Shown here one piece after another: positions 43,659-55,621 of a stretch of 64,000 nucleotides of DNA. Below the pieces are notes generated by a model, which worked only from the letters and a program-made list of their open reading frames with translations, searched no databases and was not told where the DNA came from. The translations under genes and the position numbers were made by a program. Source of the DNA: Excoecaria cochinchinensis. Its lineage: Eukaryota > Streptophyta > Magnoliopsida > Malpighiales > Euphorbiaceae. Each line of letters opens with the position of its first letter. Positions within the stretch are counted from its first letter, which is position 1. The stretch spans positions 30,341,001-30,405,000 of the forward strand of contig CANTUQ010000101.1 of NCBI GenBank assembly GCA_947683425.1, given 5' to 3'.

Positions 43659-43880
43659 AATGTGTTGACAGTCTCCAAGCAGATAGAGTACTTTACGCAC
43701 TATCAATTCAAATGGAAAATTTCTTTGTTGTCCGAAATTGGTACAAATGAAGCCAAAGAATTGGTGGTACACATCAATTCACGCTGCCAGCCATACCAAT
43801 TACCAACTATCAGAAACATGAAACTAATTGAGTTGTTAAGGTCAGAGGAGAAGCTGTTAAAGAGTAGCAGAAACCTCTAA
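43659..43880 (+). CDS. Exon-like open frame, unrecognised
   Basis: After an AG at 43657-43658 the frame reads NVLTVSKQIEYFTHYQFKWK, then a mixed charged stretch with NEAKELVVHINSRCQPYQLP and IELLRSEEKLLKSSRNL, and a stop. The composition is that of a real cytosolic protein rather than of random AT-rich DNA. No start codon other than a GTG, no upstream exon and no known motif were found. It may be the last exon of a lost gene. Confidence 0.3.
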   Translation, partial: NVLTVSKQIEYFTHYQFKWKISLLSEIGTNEAKELVVHINSRCQPYQLPTIRNMKLIELLRSEEKLLKSSRNL

Positions 43881-44285
43881 CGGGTAATCATAAGCATAAA
43901 GACATGATATTATGGACATACCAAGGAGATTTGATGAAGCAAAAATCATCAATAACAAGAGCCAAAGAATCAATAAACACTAACATAAACAAATTACGAA
44001 AACAAAGAAATAATAAAGCTACATAAGTAAACTTACTAACACAATGAGACTGGATTTCTTCTTCGGAAGCACACAAAGAGAAATAATATAAAATCTCCAG
44101 AAGCTTCAACCAAAATCAGCTGAAAATGGCAAAAAAACAACAAAATGAAAATGGTTGTGGAAATTAAGAACACACAGATCTGAAATTATATCATATAGAA
44201 CAAGAAGAAAAGCAAAAGATAAAGCAATATCATACGTTCTCAAATACATACCTTGTTGATGGCGATAGAGAGAAAGATCGAGATA

Positions 44286-44519
44286 GAGAGAGCGAGAGAA
44301 AGATTGAGACAGAGATAAGAGTGAGATCGAGACACAGAGAGCAAGAGAAAGATTGAGACAGAGATAGAGTGAGATCGAGACACAGAGAGCGAGATTGGGC
44401 CAAAGAAGAGCAAAATCAAGATAGAGAGAGCGAAAGCAAGATTGAGACAGAGAGTGTGAGATCGAGACACAGAGAGCAAGAGAAAGATTGAGACAGAGAT
44501 AGAGTGAGATCGAGACACA
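44286..44519. repeat. GA-rich ~48-bp minisatellite
   Basis: Three good copies and one rearranged copy of a unit beginning GAGAGCGAGAGAAAGATTGA and ending GATCGAGACACA. The following segment (44520-44735) reappears in reverse at 51757-51985. Confidence 0.9.
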
Positions 44520-44735
44520 CTATTTACTCTTTCTATTTAAACATCTATTTCTAATCTAATATCCAATAAAAATATTTTTTAACTAATAAGATAAAATTTT
44601 AGAAATACAGAAAAAACAAATCCATATGTACTATTCAATATATTTATTTATGCAGGCAGAGAGACAGAGTGAGACCAATCCCAATGTTTAAGGCTTATGC
44701 TTGTCCTTTTCTTAGGGGCATTTTGTTCACACACG

Positions 44736-47492
44736 TTTTATGTTATACGAAAATGTACACACACAATCTCACATGTTATGTTGTACTAAAATGTATGCTT
44801 TGAAACTGTAACTTTTCAAGCTTATTTGTGACCACAAAAACCAGCACCGGAAATGCATGTTTAACCACTTTTCAATTCCACTAATCTATGGTGTCGTCAT
44901 ATACAAGTTCAATGAATCCGTCCAAAAAAAAAAACTAATATAAAGATGTAAATGGGCTTGCCTTGTGGACCCAAACTCGGAAGCTTTAGATGCTTTAGCG
45001 TTAATTTTAAAACTTATGTGGAGTTAAAATGATAAAATGCTACGGATTACTCAATTTATAATTTATCTCGTATGTAAATATTAATATGTAAATTAAAATA
45101 TATTATACTGTTAAATTAACATTTTAAATTATTAATTAAATAGTTGAAAGATGTAAAATATATATGCTGATTAAACATTTAAATAATTAAATTTGTAGAT
45201 AAAAGAAATAGTTTTTATTTATTCTTTAATTATGGATTAATTATTGAATATGCCTAATTAATTATTTAGTATCATTTTTTTTGGTCAGAACCTAATATTT
45301 AGTATTATTCAAAACAATAATTTTCAACTCATAACAAATATTAAAGTTCCCATGATGCAGCATCGAATTTTCAAGATTACTTCCTACTTGTTTTTTTGTT
45401 TCACATTTATGTTGACCTTTGTGAATTTTTTTTTATCACGTTTAGCCTTCTTTTTCTATTTTTCTACTCAGCCACTATGGCTGATACTCCTCCATTACCC
45501 GTTATTGTTCACTCTAATACTACTCAATTTTCGTTAATTTTTTTTTTTTAATTGTTTGTTTTCCGGTAGCTGCAGCAGCCCTTATACTTATTATAGATTT
45601 AAAATTTTACAAAAAATATGCTGAAATATTACATTGAATGGTTTATTTTATATGTTATTATTGCCGTATTCTGGTTCCTCATCAAAGTTGGGAATTGAAA
45701 GGTTAAACTGGGATCAAATGGCCATCAATCTGCCAACCATTTACAAGGCATAACTAACAAGTATGTTACAATACAATGTTGATAAAAGGGAATCTCTTAG
45801 ATGTTTCCATATATTGACAACAGATAAACGAACAACAACCAAAAAAAAAAAAGCCAACAAAAGAAGTTAAAGTAATTTAAAGCAGCAGAAAGATAAGGAA
45901 CAGCGAACAATCTTGACTGAACCATTTTCACATTCACACAAATCAAAATAACCAAACACAATCAATCAGAAAACGAATAAATAAATTAAAATTTACAAAT
46001 TCAGCTATCCATAATTCACATCAAGCTCCAAAAAAAATAGCATAAAAAGAGCGAAAAATCTGAAAAAAAATTAGAGAGAAGAAGAAGAAGAAAGTTGAGT
46101 TTGAGAGGAAGAAGAAGAAGTTTGACGATGAAACAATACTGTTGGAGTGGTGTTGTGGGCGGGAATAGAACGGGAAGCTAACTGTTTGATGAAATGATGA
46201 GTGGAACAGAGAGAGACTAATGATGAATACCCATAGCTGAAATTACAGATAAATCATATATTAGCTCAATACCAAGTGGAACCCAAAACCAAGTGCAAGC
46301 CATAACACAAATGCAAGTTAAATAAGGGAGAAATCAATATTCACCCATAAAAAATCAAAATCAAAATCAAAATCAAGCTTCAAATTTAGATCTGGAATTA
46401 TATTATGCAGAAACAGTAGGAAAGCAAAGAGAGCATACCTGGTTGATGGCACAAAACCGAGTGAGGGAAAGTGAGATATTAATTTTTTATGGTTATGAAA
46501 TCGAAAGATCTATGAATTATTTATTATTATACAAAATTATATATTTTTTATTGTTATGGCTTTGTAGTTATAAGTCATAATGTGTAAATTGATTGTATAA
46601 AGAATACTATATATTGAGATGTAAAAATATATAATTGCTTTTGTCAAAAATATGCAATTAGTCAATGAAATAACTAACAATTTTCAAATTAAATTGCTGC
46701 AAAGATCAATTTATTTAGAAATCATGCAATACAAAATTAATTTACAATTTAAGTATAAAATTACAAATTATCATATAAAATTACATTTTTATGTAAAATT
46801 GGAATTATATTTTCAATTAGAAGTGTACACTAGTCATATCGGGTTTTGAATAATCCAAAATCTAAAATTTAAAAAAAAATAATAATAATCCAACACAAAA
46901 TAGCCACAAGGGCCCAATGCTAATAACCAAGAATAGAGCTCCAAACAATCTAAAATTATATTTTATAATATTATTATTGATATCAAATTAATAAATAATA
47001 AACTGTAATACATTTCAAACTTTAATTATCTGAAAAACTACTACAAAGTTTCATTCCAAACATCAAAATTAATTAATAATTTTAATACAATAACTTTAAT
47101 TTCTACCAAAATAAACACAATAATACCTTATTTCTCTTATTCTTCTGATCACATTACTGTTTTCAATTTCCGGCTGGTTCTTGGTGAGGTGGGTTTTCCT
47201 TAGTTTCTTTATTTCTCTGTACTCCGATCTGTGTGATTTCTTAGCTGTTTAATGTTGGGATGCAGGTGCTATGAATAAATCTGAATTTTCCTTTCAGAGG
47301 ATTAAAAGTGTTAAATTTTGATGTCTAACATGTTCGATCATTTATCTACTACAAATGCTAATCTAGATTGCTGTCAATTTTTTTTTATGATCATGATATC
47401 TATATATCTATAAATCATAGAACGGTGATTTTTATTTTATATATTAAAAGTTAAATGACTTTTTTTTTTTCTTATAAGTGATGATTCAGCAT
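44736..47492. other. AT-rich non-coding stretch
   Basis: No gene supported. A hydrophobic frame at 45352-45537 is T-rich sequence without family features. 46620-46760 belongs to a dispersed repeat also found at 22480-22600 and 48150-48260 (CAATTTATTTAGAAATCATG words). 47140-47320 resembles 5370-5490. Confidence 0.5.
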
Positions 47493-48129
47493 TGTTGGGA
47501 TTACAAACCCAAATCCCACATCGGAAAATCAAGGGAGAAACACCTTGAATATAAGGAGTTCACCTAACTCCATTAGTATGAGGCATTTTGGGAGGAGTCC
47601 AAAAACAAATCCGTGCGCGCTTGGCCCAAAACGGACAATATCATACTAATGCGGAGTTAAGGTGGTGTTTGGCAGTCCTAACAAGTGGTATCAGAGCCGT
47701 GGTTTGGAGACGATCCGGAATAGTGGACTGCGTTGTGTGGGAGGCTCCCCCGGTATGACCTCGAGATTGGAGATTCGTGTTTGGTACCTTGTGTCGAAAG
47801 TCTTCCTGATATTGTGGTGGTCAGGCGGCGTGTCTCGTTGGTTGATAACGGCGGTACAAGATGATTTGACGAATCAAATAGATTATCGCTCGAGTGGAGG
47901 ACATATAAACTATGTGGTCTTTGGTTTGAGGGGAGGATTGTTGGGATTACAAACCCAAATCCCACATCGGAAAATTAAGGGAGAAACACCTTGAATATAA
48001 GGAGTTCACCTAACTTCATTAGTATGAGGCCTTTTGGGAGGAGCCCAAAAACAAATCCGTGCGCGCTTAGCCCAAAACGGACAATATCATACTAATGCGG
48101 AGTTAAGGTGGTGTTTGGCAGTCCTAACA
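47493..48129 (+). mobile_element. Complete TRIM (terminal-repeat retrotransposon in miniature)
   Basis: Two 191-bp LTRs (47493-47683, 47939-48129), both TGTTGGGATTAC...CAGTCCTAACA, differ at about five positions. The PBS TGGTATCAGAGC (47686-47697) fits initiator tRNA-Met. A purine-rich tract (TTGAGGGGAGGAT) ends at 47938. The target duplication AGCAT is perfect (47488-47492, 48130-48134). The 255-bp interior encodes no protein. It therefore depends on enzymes of another retroelement. I see no 5S-rRNA-like promoter, so it is not Cassandra. Confidence 0.96.
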
Positions 48130-48134
48130 AGCAT

Positions 48135-48633
48135 TCAATAAATTGAGGTATAAAATAATATTATTGCTGCAAAGATCAATTTATTTAGAAATCATGTAAT
48201 TTTCCGTTCATAATCACTCTACATACGAATTTAATTTACAAGTCAACTGTAAAATTACAAAATATCATATAAAATTACAGTTTTATGTACAATAGGAGCA
48301 TTAATTTTTATGTAAAATTATATTTACAATTAAGAGTGTGCAATAGTCTTATCAGGCTATGAATAATTCAAAATAAACATAATAGTTCAATTCTAAAATT
48401 TTAAAAAGAAAAAATTACTACGGATTGAGCTTCTTTGAACTTAAACTCTATACATGCAAATCATCGAAAAGAAAGAGTAAGAAATGTTACTGAAATGGCG
48501 TGTTTGATATGGTGAAGCTTGTAATGTAAGACCAAATCGTACAAGTAAACAAGTTAAAATATAATGGAACCAGACCATATATTAAAGATGAAAACTTTTT
48601 TTTTTCCCTTATTAGATTTGACAAAGAAAAGCG
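48135..48633. other. Spacer after the TRIM
   Basis: AT-rich; 48150-48330 belongs to the dispersed repeat seen at 46620. The rest may be leader or intron of the rhomboid-like fragment that follows. Confidence 0.5.
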
Positions 48634-48783
48634 ATGGTTTGTGTTGTGTGTAAACCAGATATGATCCGGCAACTGGAACTTGATAGGCCAGAAGATAGAA
48701 GGAAGCCTCAGAAATGTGCAAATGGTGTCTTCTGGATTATGCTTCTCAATCTCGGAATATGTATTGCTGATCACTGTTTTCAG
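48634..48783 (+). pseudogene. Rhomboid-like protease exon fragment
   Basis: ATG at 48634 opens MVCVVCKPDMIRQLELDRPE, continues DRRKPQKCANGVFWIMLLNL and GICIADHCFQ, and ends exactly at a CAG|GTGATT donor (48784). The segment FWIMLLNLGI...ADH looks like the first membrane span of chloroplast rhomboid-like proteins of the RBL11 type. This is from memory and not certain. No following exon with rhomboid catalytic motifs (GxSG, H) was found in the next 5 kb, so it is a stranded or captured exon. It has no internal stop. Confidence 0.42.
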
Positions 48784-50252
48784 GTGATTTGATATCCTGC
48801 TTTCTTGTTCTTGAATATTTTGCAGATAATTGTTTTTTAATTTATACGATGGAGGGTGATTGGCATTGTCAAGAAATGTGATATTAGATGGTACAACATT
48901 TAAATAAAATTGTATTTCTTTTGTTGAAATACGGACCTTGCTTGATTAAATCTGATATCTATTCCATAAAACAAATATATAAATGTATAGCTCTTATCTG
49001 ATTTGTATTTAAATTGACATTTGCTGCTCCTATTAAATGACTAGAGTGGAAAATATTTCTACGTACTCCAATGCCGTCTTCGTCTTCTTGATGTGTTCAC
49101 ACCTTTTTATCTCGGATATTAAGGAGGTGTAGTACGAAATGAACATGGGTATCATGGGCAGTATATTAGAGATCATTACGATATATCAGAATGTTGATTC
49201 AAAGTAAATTTCTAAGATCAATCGGTGAAACGATGTTTTATTTCTAATTTAAAATGTCTAAGTTCTTATAAAGTAATATTTAATGTGACCAATTACTTTA
49301 TCTAATTGAATTCATCTAATTTGAAATACTACATACATATTGCCTAGTTTTTTTTGTTATTCTCAATTTCTTACTTTCTAATTTTGTTTTTATTTGCTTC
49401 GATTCACATAACAATTGTTCTACTCTGTACTAGTACTATAATATAAGGCAAAAGAAAATAGCTTTAACTTATGTGGATTAGCCATTTGTGAAGAGAATCC
49501 CCCAGTCCTGGAGTTACAGTGAAAAAAGTAATGATAGGATAACTATTTCTTTCTAGTATATTAGTTCTATAATAGTGTATCCAAGAACATCGTTTGTCCT
49601 CTGACGTGAATTATAAAAATTACTGAAAATGACATTTTTTTCCTAACATTATATGCACACATATCATAAATATTATTATGATATATAGTTTTAAACAAGA
49701 TATTTAATTTAGACTTGAGCAATTTATCTGTTAAAAATTATTTTTTTACATTAACAATTATTTACAACATAAAATTATTTTGTTGTAAATAACTATTTTA
49801 GTTTTTATTTTTCATATTTAATTAAATATATGTTGCTACTAGTTGACTCACATCTGATAGCTATTTTTCATAAAACAAAAATTAATAACTACTTACTTTT
49901 AATTTTGAAATTATTAGATAACTTTAAAAAATATTAATATCTGCAGATTAAATATTAATATGAGATTAACAAAAATATAAATTTTGTTTAATAAAAATAA
50001 ATATTAAATAGTAATAGCATTACCTCTAACGATATGCGTATTACATAAAAATTAAATTGGACGCAAATTTTATTAATAAAATGAATAAATTGAAAGAGAG
50101 AAAGAAACAGATAGAAAAAAAAAAGAAAGAAAAGAAAAGAAAAAAGGAATGAAAGTAAAGGTAGGAAAATGAAAATGCATGAAGGTGGGAAACGGGCAAG
50201 AGAAGTATGCACCGACAAAGAAAAAAATAAAATTTAATTAATTTTATTTTTG
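48784..50252. other. AT-rich non-coding stretch
   Basis: No gene supported. 49300-49340 resembles 7435-7460 and the reverse of 13780-13800, part of a dispersed repeat. A GA-rich run lies at 50092-50160. Confidence 0.5.
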
Positions 50253-50351
50253 CCACTGCAGCTTCACATAAAGCTGCAGTGGTGTCCTTTCAGTGCCAGA
50301 AATCGGTATTGTACTGTGCCGATTTCTGGCACACTAGCCAGTATAGCTGGC
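50253..50351. other. Three consecutive perfect hairpins
   Basis: Hairpin 1 (50253-50282): CCACTGCAGCTT with its complement, 6-nt loop. Hairpin 2 (50293-50332): GTGCCAGAAATCGG with its complement, 12-nt loop. Hairpin 3 (50337-50351): GCCAG/CTGGC, 5-nt loop. They stand within 100 bp in otherwise AT-rich DNA. Function unknown. Confidence 0.9.
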
Positions 50352-51224
50352 TGGCCCACATCTCATGAAAATCAGCTCAACAGTGTGCCAATTTTCAACA
50401 CACAATTTTTTTAATATTATTTACTGTAACACAATTTTCTCAAATTTTTTAAAATTTAACAACAAATTAAAAAAAAAAACCCAAAAAATGGCTAACAGAA
50501 CAAAGAAAAAATAATCAAGAAAATAAGAAAGGAAAAAATATGGTAAAAAAAAATAAAAATTAACAAAATAAAGGTGAATAAAAAGGCAAAAGCAAAATCT
50601 GTGGTGTTGTCATTTATAAGTACAATTAACAAAGCCATTTCAGTCCAAACAAAGTAAAAGCCTGCAACAAGAAAAGCAGAAAAAAGACAGAATCAAGATA
50701 GAGGCTCTGTTATTTCTTCTTTCCCGCTCTCTCTCCGTTTTACAACTGGTTTTTTCCGTTTCTGTGTAAAAGGACTTTTCAGACCCATGGATCCCCCAAT
50801 ATGTTATGTGCTGTCATATTTATTTACCTGTGTGAACCCAACTATCTTGAATATCTAGATAAAAACACGTCCTTTTTATCTTTTACTGAGGACTGGTTCC
50901 TGCAAGTGCAGTGAGATCCTTACCATATCCTTAATCCATTTAAATGGGCGATAATTTGATAAATAGTGAGTGAATGCACCGTACCAATCAGATTATCAAA
51001 TTAGTTATTAATTATCAAATTATCAAGGTTATTTTAATTTAACAATAAGGTTCCAAGGTTTTTCTTCAAGAAATTCAAGTAAGAAAGCCCAACTGCCATA
51101 CTATTTCATCATGGAGCTTTTCGCATAATTTCTGTTATTTTTTTGGTGAGGTGGCATATATAGCAAAGCACCATCTCCTTTTATTTTTCACATGTAACCA
51201 TTTTATGAAAAGAATTCATGGCAT

Positions 51225-51612
51225 TCTTAATTTTGTTTATATCTCAAATAATTTTACATATGACACTACATATTTTTTATATTGTTTAATGCAATAAAAT
51301 GCTTTTAGTATTATACAAATTTTATTCATAAAATTATTATACATGGTTTAATTTCCACTCTTGCCCATATATTTTAGGATATGAAAACTAAAGTTAATTT
51401 ATAATCACTAAAGTTAAATATATGGTTTGCATCGAATAAATGTTTATTATTATTATTATTTTATGAATTACATGGATTCAGTTAAATACTATATGTGATG
51501 TAACTTGGTCGACAAGACTCCAAATGAAATAATTACTATAATATTTATATAATAACAGAGTAAATTAACCCAAGTCATAATTAGGGAGCCCCATTGCAGG
51601 ATTTCAACTTAA
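51225..51612 (-). repeat. Fragment of repeat R (part A), inverted
   Basis: Matches 37765-38155 in the left arm and, reversed, 41565-41950 in the right arm at roughly 85%. Contains the GTGATGTAACTTGGTC and TTGCAGGATTT landmarks also seen near SPH gene 1. No RING-H2 piece is attached here. Confidence 0.82.
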
Positions 51613-51756
51613 GTATTAAATGGAAGGCAACTTATTGGAAATTGGTTAAAATACATTTCTGTTTCTGGTGCTGGTTTTGGTGTCACAATAAATGCTTTTG
51701 GCTGTGCTTAGCTGTAATTCGATCCCAATTCACATAACATGGGAGATTTGTGGGGG

Positions 51757-51985
51757 ACCCCATAATTCAAAACAAAATGGCCCTAAGAAAAGGACAAGCT
51801 TAAGCCTTAAACACTGGGATTTGGTCTCAGTCTCGCTCTGTGTTGCTATCTCTCCGACTGCACAAATACATTGAATACTACATATGGATTTGTTGCCATC
51901 TGCATTTCTACAATTTTATTTTATTAGCTAAAAAATATTTTTATTTGGAAATAGGTGTTTAAATAGAAAGCTTAGAGAGCGAAAT
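51757..51985 (-). repeat. Inverted partner of 44520-44735
   Basis: Reverse complement shares AAATCCATATGTA, GTGTTTAAGGCTTA and CTTGTCCTTTTCTTAGGG with the segment after the 48-bp minisatellite. Separated by 7 kb. Confidence 0.75.
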
Positions 51986-53767
51986 TTGAGGAATGAGCTG
52001 TTTCTCCACGGGAAACATAACGTGGGAATTTTTGTACGTAACTCCGATTTCAGTTAAAATTATTATTTATTCTCAAAATTAATTGATATCAACTTTTGGT
52101 TTCAGAAGTGTCAATTAAAAAATTTAAAAAGTTTAAATAAGTTAATTATTATATTTACGTTAATTATTAAATTATTTATTTAATATTTTTTTGTAATCTA
52201 ACTATTTATTTTTTTTAAAAATATTATTCAAAATGGTCAAATAAGTGTAAATATAATACAAAAATACTATTAAATGTTAATTTTTAAATTTTGTTCTTTA
52301 ACTTAAATTTTAATTGTACTTATTAAGATATTTTAATTATATTTTAATTTATTATTATATATATTTATTTTTAAATTTTTACAAATATTCAATTATTTAA
52401 AGTACCGGATAGTATTATATTGTATCGAAAAATCGAACCGAATTTTAACGAATTATTTCGAATTTTTAAGACAATAACAATATTTAATTTTTAAAATATC
52501 CTAAATTTCTAGATAATGCTGTGATATATAAATTTTCGAATTGTACGTGTACACCGCTACTTAAAATATCAAGATTGTTTTAATATTAGAAAAATATCTT
52601 TATTCTTATTAATTCACTAATTAATAAATTGAATCAATACAATTTAATAAATTTTTCATATTTTAATTTTACAAAAACGATTAGTCTTTTAATATTATGA
52701 TGGTAAAGTTGTAAAACAACTAGATATATATACTAACCTAAAATCTTTTTAATTAAAATAATTATTCTTTTATATTTTGAATTAAATTGTAATGAAAGTG
52801 AAACAGTCGATAAAGTGCATGCAATAGCAATAACTGAAGGTGAGTAGGCGGAAACATATTTTCCTCTTCATTACATTCTATATTTTTATTAATACTCATT
52901 TGTATTAGTTTGAATTTCATCTCTTCTTATATTTATGGAATAACGAGCATTTTTACCTTCAAACTATTAAAAATAGATTGAAAATGTTCTCAATTTTTTT
53001 CATCTATTTTTACCGTTGAATTCATTTTTATGATTGAAAAATATTCTCTCGATAGACGGATAGTTTAGACGGCAAACAAAGTTAACGGCAGTTAATAACG
53101 CATCGATACGTATCAACTTAATTTAAGGATAAAAAGCAAACAAAATAAAATTTGAGTATATTTTTACACCATTTTTTATAATTTGAGGGCAAAAAATATC
53201 TTATTGAATTGACACTTAATTACGCGTGTGGTTAACTGTTGTTAATTCTGTTTGTTAGCTGAATTTTTTGTCTATAACAAATATATTTTTTAATTATAAA
53301 ATTATATTCAAATACAAAAATCGTTAAAAAAAATAAAAAATATTTTACCTGATAGTTTAAAGTCAAAATCTATATTTACTAATTACCTCCTGTTAATTTG
53401 TAATTACAAAATCACCAACTTAAAAACTAAATTCACCCAAATAAGTTACTTTTATTTTACCGCTTAGTTTTTCAGGCGGAGGCAGGCTTCCTGCAACAGC
53501 CCACAGGCATCTTCCATTTTCTTTTTTGTGTGTCAGCAATTGTGATGTAGCTGATATTTTTGTGTGTTATTACTCACAAAGGGAGGTGAACATGAAATTG
53601 TGATGTGCAAAAATGGCATCAGCTGCCTGTTTTGTTGCTGCTTCAATGCTCATAAAATATGCATGATTTGCTGGCCGTTGCCTCACGCTCATTGCCTGTA
53701 TTCTGTGCAGGCCCCAATATCATGAATTGATAGTCGAAATTTAACTCCGAATCATATATTCTTTGCC
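51986..53767. other. AT-rich non-coding stretch upstream of SPH gene 2
   Basis: Very AT-rich with no coding signal and no recognisable element ends. A slightly less AT-rich patch lies at 53470-53720 just upstream of the SPH promoter. Confidence 0.55.
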
Positions 53768-53776
53768 TATATATAT
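53768..53776 (+). promoter_or_regulatory. Probable TATA box of SPH gene 2
   Basis: TATATATAT 122-130 bp before the ATG. The extra distance relative to SPH gene 1 is explained by the leader duplication that follows. Confidence 0.5.
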
Positions 53777-53795
53777 CTGATATCTAATTCTGAGG

Positions 53796-53879
53796 TTCTT
53801 CATTTTCTTTTTCAAGTTTACTTCAAATCTCTTCTTCATTTTCTCTTTTAAGTTTTCTTCAAATCTCTTCTTCATTTTC
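53796..53879 (+). repeat. 36-bp tandem duplication in the SPH leader
   Basis: Two full copies of a unit starting TTCTTCATTTTCT and ending CTTCAAATCTC (53796-53831, 53832-53867), then a partial third. SPH gene 1 has a single copy. Confidence 0.85.
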
Positions 53880-53897
53880 ACTCCTCTACCACTCAAA

Positions 53898-54356
53898 ATG
53901 CTTATAAACATTTATTTAATTACTGCTATTTTAGTAATAATAGTATTTCCTTCAATTTCATCTCAATCCCAATCAAATCCTCAATCACCACCAATTTTTC
54001 AAAAATCCTTATTGCATGCAAAATATGTTGTTAATATTACCAATAATATCAACAATATAGCAGTAAATTTACACTGCAAATCTAAAGATGATGATTTAGG
54101 TAGCATCATACTTTATGAAAATGAAGGATTTAAGTTCCATTTTGTCGTCAACTTTTGGGGAACAACACTTTTCTGGTGTAACTTTAATTGGGACAATAAT
54201 CGACATGGTGGTGATTTTCGAGTTTTTTGGTATGATCTCGATTTTATGTCTAATTGTAACTATGAGAAGTGTTTCTGGTCCATAAAAAAAGATGGATTGT
54301 ATCTTATGAATAATAAAAATAGTAGATTTTGTAAAATATATAATTGGACTCGTTAA
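53898..54356 (+). CDS. SPH: S-protein homolog (self-incompatibility protein S1 family), intact
   Basis: Intronless, 152 residues, the same length as the SPH at 7966. Signal peptide to about residue 22 (YLITAILVIIVFPSISS). The body has VNLHCKSKDDDLG (57-68), NFWGTTLFWCNFNW (85-98), GGDFRVFWYD and CNYEKCFWSIKKDGLYL, ending KIYNWTR. Cysteines at 60, 94, 120, 125 and 145 align with the paralog, and N46-I-T is a glycosylation site. Mature regions differ at about 16 of 112 positions. It should be a secreted single-domain beta-sandwich protein; a ligand-like role is known only for poppy PrsS. A stretch of 24 nt around residues 55-62 is identical to the palindrome SPH copies. The 3' flank (54357-54830) matches those of SPH pseudogenes 2 and 3. 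Confidence 0.93.
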   Translation: MLINIYLITAILVIIVFPSISSQSQSNPQSPPIFQKSLLHAKYVVNITNNINNIAVNLHCKSKDDDLGSIILYENEGFKFHFVVNFWGTTLFWCNFNWDNNRHGGDFRVFWYDLDFMSNCNYEKCFWSIKKDGLYLMNNKNSRFCKIYNWTR

Positions 54357-55088
54357 AAAAAGGGGTATTTGAGATTTTATGTTTTTTTATTATTATATTT
54401 TCTTTGTATTTTCTCTTGTTGCAGTATTTGTAATATTTTATGTATTAACGATTGTTAGCCATAAATTTAAAATATATTTATAAAATTATAAATTTCGAGA
54501 CTTGCATTTTATGGTTTCTTTTATTTATTTATTTATTTATTTTTCATAGGATAAAATTAATTACCCTTATCATAAAATTAAGAAATGTAATTTGAGAAAA
54601 AATGGATAAAATATCTTATTAGTAGCAATGTATTATTTCTGGTCAAAACGCACAATATCATGCTCTTTGTGTGTAAATGTAAAACCAATGACTATTTTAT
54701 TTACTCAATGGTAGTATTTTAGCAATTAAATATATTTTAAATTATAATTTACAGCAGATTTACCCAATGGCAACAAATTAACACAAAAATTTATTTATTA
54801 TCGAAGCATATTTATTGAGATTATCTTTTATCAAATGCTAATTGTCAGAAGATTCTAATTTTATTTATAGACAGTTTTTTCTTAATTAATTAATGTGAAT
54901 TTAAAGGATTGTACGTAGGTCTCTTCGTTTAAAGTACTCTTTAACATTTTTGAAATTATGATTTATGAAATTAAGAAATTAATATTCAATTAAGTGCTAA
55001 TAATCATCCATCACTATGCTAAGAGGCATTTTTTTTTTATTAAGAATAAATATATGAGTTGGCTTGATATATAATATGTGTACGGCAA

Positions 55089-55594
55089 TGTGGTGGTTGG
55101 ACCCTCCAACATGAAGGGCCATCCCACATGCTAAAATGTGATCACCAACATGGCCTTGGTGGCCATCAAATTGGCCACATGAAAAACTATGATTGTTGGC
55201 CACATGAGAGAGCTTTCTCATGCCTATAAATAGGCATGTAATGTGAGTCTTCAAGACACACCAACGAAGAGCAATTCTAAGGCAAAGAATTAGCCTTTGA
55301 ATAGAGTGAGTTGAGAGAGAAATTAATTTAGAAAAATATTGGGATATTTTTCTAAAAGGGGAGTGACAAAATAGTGAGTTTGGGAAACACTTGTGTGCCA
55401 CTATTTTGGGTTTATCTCAAATTATTGTATTGTCTCTCTCTCTTTTGTACCCATTAATTTTGTTAGTGGAAGAAATATTTTTCGGAGTTTGTTCCGTGAA
55501 CGTAACCCAAATTAAAGGGTGAACCACGTAAATTGCTGGTGTCATTATTTTTACTCTGCTAATTTTATTTTTAATTTATCCGCTGTGCCCAACA
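55089..55594 (+). repeat. Copia 5' LTR
   Basis: Starts TGTGGTGGTTGG and ends GTGCCCAACA. It contains a TATAAA box at 55225-55230, inside the small foldback TGCCTATAAATAGGCA, which should drive the genomic transcript. A 134-codon minus-strand frame inside is fortuitous. Confidence 0.98.
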
Positions 55595-55596
55595 AC

Positions 55597-55608
55597 TGGT
55601 ATCAGAGC
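55597..55608 (+). other. Copia primer-binding site
   Basis: TGGTATCAGAGC, two bases after the LTR, complementary to the 3' end of initiator tRNA-Met. Confidence 0.95.
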
Positions 55609-55621
55609 CGGTCCCAATAAA

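Noticed and set aside
45352..45537. 61-codon hydrophobic frame
   Set aside because: T-rich DNA readily gives Phe/Leu runs; no start context or homology recognised.
47493..48129. Cassandra TRIM
   Set aside because: No 5S-rRNA-like A/C-box region is visible in the LTR.
54997..55401. 134-codon minus-strand frame, repeated as part of a 160-codon frame at 59629-60111
   Set aside because: Antisense readings of the Copia LTRs.
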